Shown one piece after another: positions 40,360 to 49,549 of a DNA stretch of 64,000 nucleotides. Made by a program: the position numbers and the translations under genes. The notes under the pieces are model-generated. The model ran no database searches. It was not told the DNA's origin and saw only the letters and a program-made list of their open reading frames with translations. Within the stretch, counting starts at the first letter, position 1. Each line of letters starts with the position of its first letter. The DNA comes from Allobosea sp. 67-29 (lineage in GTDB: Bacteria; Pseudomonadota; Alphaproteobacteria; Rhizobiales; Beijerinckiaceae), in the NCBI RefSeq assembly GCF_001898115.1, contig NZ_MKSQ01000022.1, positions 177,292 through 241,291 of the forward strand, given 5' to 3'.

Positions 40360-41640
40360 TTACCTGGTCTTGCTCTTGCCGAAGGCGTCGGAGATGAAGC
40401 TCGGCAGGCCGCGGGCATGGCCGGTGTCGACGTCGAGCGTCACACTCATCCCGGCGCGCAATCGCGGCTCGCCGGCTGGCGTTTCGATCTTCACCCGCAT
40501 CGCGATGCGCTGCACCACCTTGACCCAGTTGCCGCTCGTGTTCTGCGCGGGCAGCAGAGAGAAGCTCGCCGCCGAAGCGGGGCTGATGCTGTCCACCGAG
40601 CCCTTCCAGATCGCGTCCGGATAGGTGTCGACATAGACCTCGGCCTTCTGGCCGGGCTTCACCCAGGTCAGTTCCGTCTCCTTCGGATTCGCCTGGATCC
40701 AGACATGGTCGTTGGAGACCAGGCTGAAGGCGTTGGTCGCCGCCTCGAGATACTGGCCCTTCTGCAGCGCCGGCACATTGGTGACGACGCCGTTCATCGG
40801 CGCACGCACCGTCGCGTGGTCGAGCTGGCGTTGCGCCTCGGCCCGCGCCGCGACGGCGTCCTTGTAGCGCGGATGCTCTTCGACCGGAGCGTCCGGCTTG
40901 CCGTTCAGGCTGGCGGCGATTCCGGCAAGCTGGCTCTCGAGCTGGGAGAGCTTGAGCCGGGCGCTGTCGAGATCGTGCTTGGCCTGGTCGTAGGTCGCTT
41001 GCGAGGCCACCGATTTGGTCGCGAGGTCCTGCTGGCGCTTGAAGGCGGTCTCGTAGAAGGCGATGTCGGTATGGGCCTGCTCGATCTGGCTCTGCATGCC
41101 CTTGTAGCTGGCCTTCAGCGCCTCGAGATCGTTGCGGACGACGCCGATCTGCGCATCGGCTCGCTCCAGCGCGAAGCGGAACGGCTTGTCGTCGAGCCGG
41201 AACAGGACGTCGCCGGCCTTCACCGCCTGGTTGTCGCGGACGTCGATCTCGCTGACGATGCCGGCGACATCGGTCGAAACGCCGAGGATGTCGGCCTGCA
41301 CATAGGCGTTGTCGGTCGACATCACCTGGCCGCCGGCGACGTAGTAGTAGCCGCCGATCACGAGCGCGACCGGCAGCAGGGCGAACAGGACGCGCCGCGT
41401 GCGGTTGCGCCGGTGCCGCGGCGCCGCCGCTTGTGCGGCAGCGGGCGCCTGCATCTCGCCCTGCTCCTTTGCCACCGTTTCGGCTCGCGGAGCAGTTGAT
41501 CCGTGCGAAGCCGTCGGCCCGGGCGATGTCCTGGCCTCCGGCCGCTTCATCTCCGTCACATTGCCTGGGGAAGCCGGCTCGGACTGGTCATTGGCCGGAG
41601 TCTGGGCACCCGTATCGGCCTTTCGGGCTGCATCATCCAT
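40360..41640 (-). CDS. HlyD family efflux periplasmic adaptor (EmrA-like)
   Basis: YYVAGGQVMSTDNAYVQADILGVSTDVAGIVSEIDVRDNQAVKAGDVLFRLD. Confidence 0.94.
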   Translation of the reverse strand: MDDAARKADTGAQTPANDQSEPASPGNVTEMKRPEARTSPGPTASHGSTAPRAETVAKEQGEMQAPAAAQAAAPRHRRNRTRRVLFALLPVALVIGGYYYVAGGQVMSTDNAYVQADILGVSTDVAGIVSEIDVRDNQAVKAGDVLFRLDDKPFRFALERADAQIGVVRNDLEALKASYKGMQSQIEQAHTDIAFYETAFKRQQDLATKSVASQATYDQAKHDLDSARLKLSQLESQLAGIAASLNGKPDAPVEEHPRYKDAVAARAEAQRQLDHATVRAPMNGVVTNVPALQKGQYLEAATNAFSLVSNDHVWIQANPKETELTWVKPGQKAEVYVDTYPDAIWKGSVDSISPASAASFSLLPAQNTSGNWVKVVQRIAMRVKIETPAGEPRLRAGMSVTLDVDTGHARGLPSFISDAFGKSKTR

Positions 41641-42112
41641 TTCGCGTCTGCCTTTCGGCGGCCGGCATCTGGCAGGCGGCCGTGAGATTCGTCTTCATGC
41701 GTTCCAGCGTGTCGAGGAGCCGGGCTCGTTCGGCCGCCGGAATCTCCCCGAATGCCTCGGCGCGCGTCAGCTCGCCGAGCGTGCGCATCTCTTCAAGCTT
41801 CGGCCCGGCCTTCTCGGTGAGATAGAGCTGCCAGATGCGCCGATCGGTGGCGTGCGGCCGGCGTTCCGCCAGCCCGCAACTCTCGAGCTTGTCGAGAATG
41901 CGTCCGACCGTGATCGGTTCGACGTCCATCAGCTCGGCCAGGGCGCCTTGCTGGATGCCGGCGTTGCGGTCGAGATAGGCGAGCACCTGCCATTGCGACC
42001 GGGTGAGCCCGAAGTCGCGCGCATGCTGCTCGAAGCGCTTGCGCAGAAGACGCGCGACATCGTGGAGCAGAAAGCCCACGGTCGGCGGCGGCATCTTAGG
42101 CGTGCTGGTCAT
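41633..42112 (-). CDS. MarR family transcriptional regulator
   Basis: LTRSQWQVLAYLDRNAGIQQGALAELMDVEPITVGRILDKLESCGLAERRPHATDRR. Confidence 0.93.
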   Translation of the reverse strand: MTSTPKMPPPTVGFLLHDVARLLRKRFEQHARDFGLTRSQWQVLAYLDRNAGIQQGALAELMDVEPITVGRILDKLESCGLAERRPHATDRRIWQLYLTEKAGPKLEEMRTLGELTRAEAFGEIPAAERARLLDTLERMKTNLTAACQMPAAERQTRNG

Positions 42113-42113
42113 A

Positions 42114-42136
42114 AGCATCTATATATTATACATGCT
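42114..42136. promoter_or_regulatory. 23-bp near-perfect palindrome, probable MarR operator
   Basis: AGCAT-C-TATA-TAT-TATA-C-ATGCT immediately upstream of the marR start. Confidence 0.65.
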
Positions 42137-42224
42137 CGATCTCGCCAACTGGCGTGGCGGCGGCATGGTGACCTTCTGCCGTGACGTGATGTCGCGGCCG
42201 TCGCCTCCGGGAGGAAGCGCCTGC

Positions 42225-43190
42225 TCAGCCGGGCGCCGCGCGAGGCCCCGTCAAGGCGCGCAGCTCCATCCTCCTCGGCATATCGGCACCGCGCCGCGTG
42301 ACGGTCACAGCCGCGGCCGCGGTGGCACAGGCGAGCAGGTCCGAAAGCGACGGGAGATCGAGGGCTGCGATCGCGTCCCGGCTCATCCGCCCGGCCTCAA
42401 CGAGCCACGCCAACAAGGCTGCGTGGAAGCTGTCGCCGGCACCGACCGTATCGACCACCTCGACGGCAAGCCCCGCAGTCGATATCCGCCCCGCCCTGCA
42501 GAACGCCGTCGCACCGGCCGCCCCTTGCGTCACGACCACAAGCGCAGCGCCCAGCTCCATCCAGTAGGCCGCCGCCTGCTCGATCGAGACCTGCCCCTCC
42601 CAGGCGGTGCGGATATCCTCGTCGCTCGCCTTGATGATCGTCGCCGCCCGATAGAACCACTCCGCCGCCTCGGCCCAGCGCCTCGTGCTCCCGACTACCG
42701 CCGGCCGCAGATTGGGGTCGACGCTGATGACGCGCCGCCCGGCTTCGCGAGTGGCCAGCGCGGCGAGCGTCGAGCCGACCGGCTCGACCGCCATGGTATA
42801 GGAGCCGAAGGTCAGTGCGGTGATCTCCGGCGGCAGCCCTGCAGGCAGGTCGGCGGGTTCCAGCCAGCGATCGGCGGCGCCTTCCCCGTGAAAGGAATAG
42901 GCTGGCTGCCCGTCCGGCGCCGTGACGATGGCCGATATGGTGGTTGGCCTCTCGTCCCGCCTGACCAGAAAGCGCCCGTCGACCCCCTCGCCCTCCAGCC
43001 GCTCGGCGAGGAAGGTGCCGAAGCGGTCCCGCCCCAGGCCGCCGAGAAAGGCCGTCGGGACGCCGAGCCGCGCCAGGCCGATCGCCAGATTGAACGGCGA
43101 GCCGCCGGCAACCGCTCGCGCGGGCATCTCGCCCGCTTCCGGCGCGGAGACGAAGAGATCGACCAGCGCTTCACCGCAAACCAGGATCAT
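42225..43190 (-). CDS. PfkB family carbohydrate kinase
   Basis: MILVCGEALVDLFVSAPEAGE... AVAGGSPFNLAIGLARLGVPTAFLGGLGRDRFG, VVDTVGAGDSFHAALLAWL. Confidence 0.92.
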   Translation of the reverse strand: MILVCGEALVDLFVSAPEAGEMPARAVAGGSPFNLAIGLARLGVPTAFLGGLGRDRFGTFLAERLEGEGVDGRFLVRRDERPTTISAIVTAPDGQPAYSFHGEGAADRWLEPADLPAGLPPEITALTFGSYTMAVEPVGSTLAALATREAGRRVISVDPNLRPAVVGSTRRWAEAAEWFYRAATIIKASDEDIRTAWEGQVSIEQAAAYWMELGAALVVVTQGAAGATAFCRAGRISTAGLAVEVVDTVGAGDSFHAALLAWLVEAGRMSRDAIAALDLPSLSDLLACATAAAAVTVTRRGADMPRRMELRALTGPRAAPG

Positions 43191-43308
43191 GGACAAGGGC
43201 TCCTCGCCCGCTCCGGCACGGGCATCGATGATTTTCGGGAATAGCCAATCGCGGGCAGCGCCGCATCGGCGATCGGTCGCGAGGCGGCAAGCCAGCCGCC
43301 CGGGCAAT

Positions 43309-43325
43309 CATAATGACAGATTATG
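43309..43325. promoter_or_regulatory. inverted repeat CATAAT-GACAG-ATTATG in the divergent pfkB/carbamoylase promoter region
   Basis: Perfect 6-bp arms; same hexamers as the dyad at 49450-49469. Confidence 0.5.
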
Positions 43326-43486
43326 GATGCCATCGAACAAAGCATATGAAGAATGGGCGGCAGCGAATTAATGCTGGCATGGCCCCGTACAGGGCCATCT
43401 TGGCAAAGCCGCGCTCGGGCATGTTTCACCAGCGGACCGACCGTGCCGGTGAACCGCTCCGGCGTTTCAGTCGATCAGGAATATCC

Positions 43487-44434
43487 GTGTCACGCATCGT
43501 CACAGTCGCCGCCGCTCAGTTGGGCCCGATCCAGCGGGCGGACAGCCGCGGGCAGGTCGTCGCCCGCATGATCGCACTCATGGAGGCGGCCGCTGCGCAA
43601 GGGGCGGACTTCATCGTCTATCCCGAGTTGGCGCTCACCACGTTCTTCCCGCGCTGGTATCATGAGGACCGTGCAGCGGCGGATCACTGGTTCGAGTCGC
43701 GCATGCCTGGCCCGGAAACGCAGCCGCTCTTCGATAAGGCAAAGCAGCTCGGCATGGCCATGAGCTTCGGCTATGCCGAGCTCACGCCGGAAGGACGCCA
43801 TTTCAACAGCTCGATTCTGGTCGATCGCAGCGGCCGCATCGCCGGCAAATATCGCAAGGTACACCTGCCGGGCCATGTCGAGCTCGACCCCGAGCGCACG
43901 CACCAGCATCTCGAAAAGCGCTATTTCGAGCCCGGCGACCTCGGCTTCCCGGTCTGGGAGTTCGAGGGCGGTCTGGTCGGCATGGCGATCTGCAACGACC
44001 GTCGGTGGCCCGAGACCTATCGCGTCATGGGCCTGCAGGGCGTCGAACTGGTCGTGCTCGGCTACAACACGCCTTCGGCCAACTCCCAATCTCCCAACGA
44101 AACGACGGCGGACCGGCTGTTCCACCATCGTCTGTCGGTGCAGGCCGGCGCCTACCAGAACTCGACCTGGGTCGTGGCCGTCGCCAAGGCCGGCGACGAG
44201 GACGGCCACCATCTCTTCGGCGGCACCCTGATTGCGGCGCCGGACGGCAAGATCGTCGGCGAGCTCGACCATGAAGAGGACGGCGTGCTGGTCCATGCCT
44301 GCGATCTCGACGAGACGCGCTTCGGCAAGGCGACGATCTTCGATTTCGCCCGCCATCGCCGCGTCGAGCACTACGGCCTGATCACCGAACGGACCGGCGT
44401 CGGCGCTCCGCTCGGAAAACCCGAAGGTGCCTGA
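43487..44434 (+). CDS. nitrilase-superfamily N-carbamoyl-D-amino-acid hydrolase-like
   Basis: VSRIVTVAAAQLGPIQRADSRGQVVARMIALMEAAAAQGADFIVYPELALTTFFPRW, KYRKVHLPG, GMAICNDRRWPETYRVMGLQGVELVVLGYNTP. Confidence 0.9.
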   Translation: MSRIVTVAAAQLGPIQRADSRGQVVARMIALMEAAAAQGADFIVYPELALTTFFPRWYHEDRAAADHWFESRMPGPETQPLFDKAKQLGMAMSFGYAELTPEGRHFNSSILVDRSGRIAGKYRKVHLPGHVELDPERTHQHLEKRYFEPGDLGFPVWEFEGGLVGMAICNDRRWPETYRVMGLQGVELVVLGYNTPSANSQSPNETTADRLFHHRLSVQAGAYQNSTWVVAVAKAGDEDGHHLFGGTLIAAPDGKIVGELDHEEDGVLVHACDLDETRFGKATIFDFARHRRVEHYGLITERTGVGAPLGKPEGA

Positions 44435-44503
44435 ACTCTCCCAATGCGCCATGCGCGGCCGAAACCGCCGGGCGGCTGCACGCTGGACAGCGGCAAGGCC
44501 AGG

Positions 44504-45355
44504 ATGAAGACGGAACTGCGCGTCGCGCTCGGCGACAGGCTCTACGGCATCGAGCGCCCGTGGGGCGCCCTGCCTGCAACGTCGGGTCGGATCACCGATC
44601 TCACGGTCGGCAAGGACGGGCTGGTGCATGTTCTTTTGCGCCGCGACAGCGCCGTCGATCCCGAAGGGCCGTGCCTCGTCACGCTCGGGAATGACGGCTG
44701 CTTCATCCGGAGCTGGGGCGAAAGACTCTGCGTCGACGCCCACAAGATCGCGACGACGCCCGACGACGGCCTCGCCATCGTCGACCGCGATGCCCATCGC
44801 ATTTTCTTTTGCGACGCCGAAGGCCATGTTCGTCAGCAGATCGGCGAGAGCCACCGGCCAGGCCGGCCCTTCAACCACCCCAGCGACATCGCCTTCGCAC
44901 CCGATGGCGGCTTCTACGTTACCGACGGCTACGGCAACGGCCGCATTCATCGCTTCGATGCCGGCGGCAGGCTGATCGCGAGCTGGGGCTCGGTCGGGAC
45001 GGCTCCGGGCGCCTTCCTGACGCCACACGGCATCTGCGTGCTCGGCGACGGGCGCGTCATCGTCGCCGATCGCGAGAATAGCCGCGTGCAGAGCTTCACC
45101 GCCGAGGGCGAGCTTCTGGCGGTCTGGGATGCCTTCCTGCGCCCGCAGGATGTCGTCGCCGATGCCCAGGACCGCATCTATGTCTGCGATTCCATCCCGA
45201 CGCTGAGCCTGCTTTCGGCGGATGGCGCCCTGCTCGGCCGCTGCCGTCCCGTCCTCAACGGTGCGCATGGCCTGTGGCTCGGACTGGCCGGCGACATCTT
45301 CCTCGCCGAGACCAGTCCGAACCGCATCACCCGCCTCTTCCAAATCGCGCCCTGA
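44504..45355 (+). CDS. NHL-repeat beta-propeller protein
   Basis: Repeated FNHPSDIAFAPDGGFYVTDGYGNGRIHRFDAGGRLIASWG / TPHGICVLGDGRVIVADRENSRVQSFTAEGELLAVW. Confidence 0.82.
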   Translation: MKTELRVALGDRLYGIERPWGALPATSGRITDLTVGKDGLVHVLLRRDSAVDPEGPCLVTLGNDGCFIRSWGERLCVDAHKIATTPDDGLAIVDRDAHRIFFCDAEGHVRQQIGESHRPGRPFNHPSDIAFAPDGGFYVTDGYGNGRIHRFDAGGRLIASWGSVGTAPGAFLTPHGICVLGDGRVIVADRENSRVQSFTAEGELLAVWDAFLRPQDVVADAQDRIYVCDSIPTLSLLSADGALLGRCRPVLNGAHGLWLGLAGDIFLAETSPNRITRLFQIAP

Positions 45356-45376
45356 CGCGGGCGCCCCGCCGCTGCC

Positions 45377-46051
45377 TCACGCGGCCGACATCGCCGTGCG
45401 GTTCTGCAGCCGCGAAACCAACCGTACAAAGGGCCAGAACATCAGGAAGTAGACGATCGCCGCCGCGATCAGCGGCGTCGGATTGTAGAGCAGGCCCTGG
45501 GCGAGCTGGGCCGAGCGCAGCAGCTCCTGCAAAGCCACGGCCGAGGCGATCGAGGTCTGCTTCACCAGTTCGACGGTATTGCTGATCAGATCGGGCAGCA
45601 CGTTGCGCGTACCCTGAGGCACCACAAAATAGGCCATGCTCTGGAACCAGCTCAGCCCTGTCGAGCGTGCCGCCTCGCGCTGGCCCTTCGGCACGGACTC
45701 GATGCCGGCACGGAATATCTCTGCGAAATAACTCGAACCATTCAGCGTCAGAGCCAGCACGGCTGCGGTAAACTCGTTCAGCTTCAGGCCAAGGAACGGC
45801 AGGCCGAAGAAGATGAAGATCAGCAGCACAAGCGGCGGGATGGCACGCAGCACATCGACATAGGCGATCAGCACGAAGCGCAGCAGCTTGCTGGGGACGT
45901 CCTGTGCCATCGCGATAGCGATCCCGGTGAGCACCGAAAGGGGCACGGCGACCGCAGCCAGAGCCAGGGTCATCCAGAAGCCCTGCAGCAGCAGCGGCCA
46001 GACCTGGGCGAGAATGTCGAGATTCAGGAAGGTGGTGACGAACTCGTTCAT
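45377..46051 (-). CDS. amino acid ABC transporter permease
   Basis: GFWMTLALAAVAVPLSVLTGIAIAM, DVLRAIPPLVLLIFIFFGLP, EIFRAGIESVPKGQREAARSTGLS. Confidence 0.9.
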   Translation of the reverse strand: MNEFVTTFLNLDILAQVWPLLLQGFWMTLALAAVAVPLSVLTGIAIAMAQDVPSKLLRFVLIAYVDVLRAIPPLVLLIFIFFGLPFLGLKLNEFTAAVLALTLNGSSYFAEIFRAGIESVPKGQREAARSTGLSWFQSMAYFVVPQGTRNVLPDLISNTVELVKQTSIASAVALQELLRSAQLAQGLLYNPTPLIAAAIVYFLMFWPFVRLVSRLQNRTAMSAA

Positions 46052-46725
46052 CACGACCTCGGATGGGCATAGGCGTGTTCCAGCCAGCGCGTGAAGCGCA
46101 CGAACGGCAGGAACAGCAGCAGAAAGAGCAAAGCACCGACGGTCAGCGCCGTCGGATTGGCGACATTGGACTGGATGCTCGAGGTGACGTTGAGAAGTTC
46201 CGGCACGGCTACGACCGAGCCCAGCGTCGTGCCCTTGCTGATGCCGATGGCGCGGTTGGTCAGCGGCGGGATCGAGATGCGCACCACCTGCGGCAGCACG
46301 ATGTAGGTCAGTGTCTTGCTGAAGCTGAGGCCGGTCGAGCGCCCCGCCTCCCACTGCCCTTTCGACACGGCGTTGATCCCCGCCCAGAAGATCTCCTCGG
46401 AAAAGGCCGAGAGCACGATCGCCAGGGCCAGCACCGTCGCCGTGAACGGCTCCAGCACCAGTCCGAAATAGGGCAGCGCGAAATAGGCCAGCACGATCAG
46501 GACGAGCTGCGGGATCGCCCGGAAGAAGTCGATGTAGAAGATGATCAGCCAGTTCAGCGGCCGGATGCCATAGAGCCGCAGGATCGCCAGCGCGAGCCCC
46601 AGAGGAATGCCGATGACGACCGTCAGGATCGACATCTCGATGGTGATGAGGAAGCCGCGCAGGATGTCGGGCCAGTAGGCCGACATGAGCGAGAAATCGA
46701 AGAAATAGCGGACGATCTGGTCCAT
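46051..46725 (-). CDS. amino acid ABC transporter permease
   Basis: GFLITIEMSILTVVIGIPLGLALAILR, IDFFRAIPQLVLIVLAYFALP, EIFWAGINAVSKGQWEAGRSTGLSFSKTL. Confidence 0.9.
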   Translation of the reverse strand: MDQIVRYFFDFSLMSAYWPDILRGFLITIEMSILTVVIGIPLGLALAILRLYGIRPLNWLIIFYIDFFRAIPQLVLIVLAYFALPYFGLVLEPFTATVLALAIVLSAFSEEIFWAGINAVSKGQWEAGRSTGLSFSKTLTYIVLPQVVRISIPPLTNRAIGISKGTTLGSVVAVPELLNVTSSIQSNVANPTALTVGALLFLLLFLPFVRFTRWLEHAYAHPRS

Positions 46726-46734
46726 GGCCGTCCG

Positions 46735-47484
46735 TCAGCCGTGCGAGCGCATCACGAAGTCGCGGATGCGCTGGTGCTGCGGGCTGACGAGTATCTCCTG
46801 CGGCGTGCCTTCGGCCAGGATCGCGCCGTGATCCATGAAGACGACGCGGTCGGCGACATCGCGCGCGAACTTCATCTCATGCGTGACCACGATCATGGTC
46901 ATGCCCATCTCCTTGGTGCGGACCATGACGTTCAGCACCTCGCCGACGAGCTCCGGATCGAGCGCCGAGGTCGGCTCGTCGAACAGCATGACCTGCGGCT
47001 CCAGTGCCATCGCGCGGGCGATGCCGACGCGCTGCTGCTGGCCGCCGGAGAGCTCGGCCGGATAGGCGTCTGCCTTGTGGGCGAGGCCGACGACGTCGAG
47101 ATGGTGGCGGGCCTTCTGTTCGGCCTCCGCCTTGCCGAGGCCGACGACCTTGCGCAGCGCCAGGGTGACGTTCCCCAGCGCCGTCTTGTGCGGGTAGAGA
47201 TGGATGCCCTGGAAGACCATGCCGATGCCGCGGCGCAGGCGGTCGAGATCGACCTTGGGGCCGGTAACCTCCTGCCCGCCAAGGCGGATCGTGCCCGCCG
47301 TCGGTTCCTCAAGCCGGTTGATGCAGCGCAGGCAGGTGCTCTTGCCCGAACCGGAGGAACCGACGATCACGACGGCCTCGCCCTTGCCGACCTTGAGGTC
47401 GACGCCGCGCAGAACCTCGACATTGCCGAAGCTCTTGCGCAGCCCCTCGATCGAAACGATCGCATCGGGCGACGCGGCCGTCAT
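46735..47484 (-). CDS. amino acid ABC transporter ATP-binding protein
   Basis: [27 protein letters not shown] (Walker A), [34 protein letters not shown]. Confidence 0.95.
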   Translation of the reverse strand: MTAASPDAIVSIEGLRKSFGNVEVLRGVDLKVGKGEAVVIVGSSGSGKSTCLRCINRLEEPTAGTIRLGGQEVTGPKVDLDRLRRGIGMVFQGIHLYPHKTALGNVTLALRKVVGLGKAEAEQKARHHLDVVGLAHKADAYPAELSGGQQQRVGIARAMALEPQVMLFDEPTSALDPELVGEVLNVMVRTKEMGMTMIVVTHEMKFARDVADRVVFMDHGAILAEGTPQEILVSPQHQRIRDFVMRSHG

Positions 47485-47495
47485 GGCGGGCTGCC

Positions 47496-48371
47496 TCACT
47501 TGCACTCGGCCTTGTGCTCGGTGGCGTCGTAGCCTTCGAAGCCCGGTGCACCCGTGCCCGGATAGACCGTCGCGGTCGAGGAAGCGGCGTCCGGCTTCAC
47601 GCCGAACCACTTCTCATGGATCTTCGCGAGCGTTCCATCCGTCTTCAGGCACTCCAGCGCCAGCTCGACCTTGGCGCGGAAGGCCGTATCCTCCTTGCGG
47701 AAGGCGATGCCGAAGTTGTTGCCGCTGTTCAGCACGAAGGCGACCTCGGCCATCGGCGTCTGCGTCGCGACGTAGCGCGAGACCGGCACGTCGGCGACAT
47801 TGGCGAAGGCGCGCCCGATCATCACGGCCTGCACCGCGTCCGCGTTCTTGTTGTAGCGCTGGATGGTGTACCCGTACTTCGCCTCGTTGTCGGTCAGCCA
47901 CTTGTCCGAGATCGAGCCGTTGTTGACCGTGATCGCCTTGCCCTTCAGCTCGTCGAGGCTGGCGATCTTGCCGCCTTTCTTGACCAGGAAGCCCAGCCCC
48001 GTCGGCATGTAGGGCTCGCTGAACAGCATCTGCGCGGCCCGTTCCTTGGTGATGTTGGTCGGCGCCGGAATCATCTCGTAACGCTTGGAGAACAGGCCGG
48101 CGAAGATCGCCGAGAAGTTCGAATCCGTCACGTCGATGCCCGGGCGCCCGAGCTTCTTGGCCAGCGCCGCCGACATGTCGTAGGTGAACCCGGTGATCTC
48201 CCCGGCTGCGGTCTTGAAGCAGAACGGCGCGAAACCCAGGTCGCAGGCGACCTTCAGCTTCTCGTTCTGCGGGTGGTCCGCGTCCTGCGCCATGGCCGGC
48301 ACCGTTACGAGGACGGCCAGAGCCAGCCCTCCGATGGCGGCGCGCGCCTTCCCGATCGAATTCAGTGTCAT
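47496..48371 (-). CDS. amino-acid-type ABC transporter substrate-binding protein
   Basis: Signal peptide; [40 protein letters not shown] family 3. Confidence 0.92.
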   Translation of the reverse strand: MTLNSIGKARAAIGGLALAVLVTVPAMAQDADHPQNEKLKVACDLGFAPFCFKTAAGEITGFTYDMSAALAKKLGRPGIDVTDSNFSAIFAGLFSKRYEMIPAPTNITKERAAQMLFSEPYMPTGLGFLVKKGGKIASLDELKGKAITVNNGSISDKWLTDNEAKYGYTIQRYNKNADAVQAVMIGRAFANVADVPVSRYVATQTPMAEVAFVLNSGNNFGIAFRKEDTAFRAKVELALECLKTDGTLAKIHEKWFGVKPDAASSTATVYPGTGAPGFEGYDATEHKAECK

Positions 48372-48514
48372 GCTTCCCGCTCCCGTTTTGCGACGGCCCG
48401 CCGCGATTGCCGCACCCCTCTTCTTGCAACAATCCCGCCAGCTCTGGAGCGAAGCCTAACAGGCTGGAATCATGCCCTGCCAATTATTTGTTGTCGGGCT
48501 TCCATAACCTCATG

Positions 48515-49435
48515 TTAAGCGGACTCGCCGGTCTCCGCCGCTTTTGGCAGGGCGGGCACCATCCCCTTCAGGATCTCGACGAAGGCGCCCGCCGTCCGCG
48601 ACAGCGGTTCGAAACGAGGCGTCAGCAGATGGGCGCGCACCCGTGCCTTGGGCGCCAGCGGACGCGACACCAGCTCCGGCCATGTTCGCCCCCGCAGCAC
48701 GAACTCGTCGACGACGGCGACGCCCGCCCCGGCCCGAACCATGGCGCAGGCGACCGGCGTGAAGCGGACGACCGTGCTGATCCGCAGCGGCGCGGACTTG
48801 AGGGCGAGCGCGCGCCCGACGATGTCGCCATAGGGCGTCTGTGGTCCGAAGCCGATCAGCGGGTGCGGAGCGAGATCGGCCGGGCGGACGACGCGCAACC
48901 GCGCCAGCGCGTGATCTCGCGGCATGATCACCATCAGGCGCCCCTCGGTCAGGACCTCCGTGTCGAGCGTGGGCTCGTCGACCGGCAGGATCGAGACGCC
49001 GAGGTCCGCCCGCCCGGCCACCACCTTGGCGACGATCTCCAGCAGCGTCAGCACCTCGAACTCGACCCGCAGATCGGGAAAGCGCTCGCGCAGTCGGGCG
49101 ATGGCGTCCGGCACCAGCGCCTGGCCGACGCTCGGGCTCGCGACGATCCGCACCGAGCCGGTGCCGCGCTCGCGCAGTTCGTCGGCGAGCTCGTTGACCC
49201 GCACGACGCCCTGATGGACCTGGTCGACCTCCTGGAAAAGGCGACGTGCCTCCGGCGTCGGCTGCACGCGGCCGCGCACGCGCTCGAACAGGCGCAGCGC
49301 CAGACGATCTTCCGTGTAGGCCAGGAGACGGCTGATCGCCGGTTGCGAGACGGAGAGCAGCCGGGCGGCGCCGCTGATCGAGCCGGTGATCATGATGGCC
49401 CGGAAGACTTCGATCTGCCGGAGATTGAGGCGCAT
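48515..49435 (-). CDS. LysR family transcriptional regulator
   Basis: MRLNLRQIEVFRAIMITGSISGAARLLSVSQPAISRLLAYTEDRLALRLFERVRGR. Confidence 0.94.
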   Translation of the reverse strand: MRLNLRQIEVFRAIMITGSISGAARLLSVSQPAISRLLAYTEDRLALRLFERVRGRVQPTPEARRLFQEVDQVHQGVVRVNELADELRERGTGSVRIVASPSVGQALVPDAIARLRERFPDLRVEFEVLTLLEIVAKVVAGRADLGVSILPVDEPTLDTEVLTEGRLMVIMPRDHALARLRVVRPADLAPHPLIGFGPQTPYGDIVGRALALKSAPLRISTVVRFTPVACAMVRAGAGVAVVDEFVLRGRTWPELVSRPLAPKARVRAHLLTPRFEPLSRTAGAFVEILKGMVPALPKAAETGESA

Positions 49436-49449
49436 GGAAATAACATCCG

Positions 49450-49469
49450 ATTATGGTCGGCCGCATAAT
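49450..49469. promoter_or_regulatory. inverted repeat ATTATG-N8-CATAAT between divergent lysR and the DUF917 operon
   Basis: Perfect 6-bp arms, 15 bp from the lysR start and about 80 bp upstream of the DUF917 ATG. Confidence 0.6.
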
Positions 49470-49549
49470 AAGCATGATTCATTTCGCGCCTAGCGCTCTA
49501 AGCTCGGCTCTACCGGCAACGACCGGGGCATGAGGGACGAGGCTGGCCG

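Noticed and set aside
38735-40624. 629-aa plus-strand ORF
   Set aside because: Antisense to the emrB-like gene; Arg/Asp/Glu/His-rich shadow frame.
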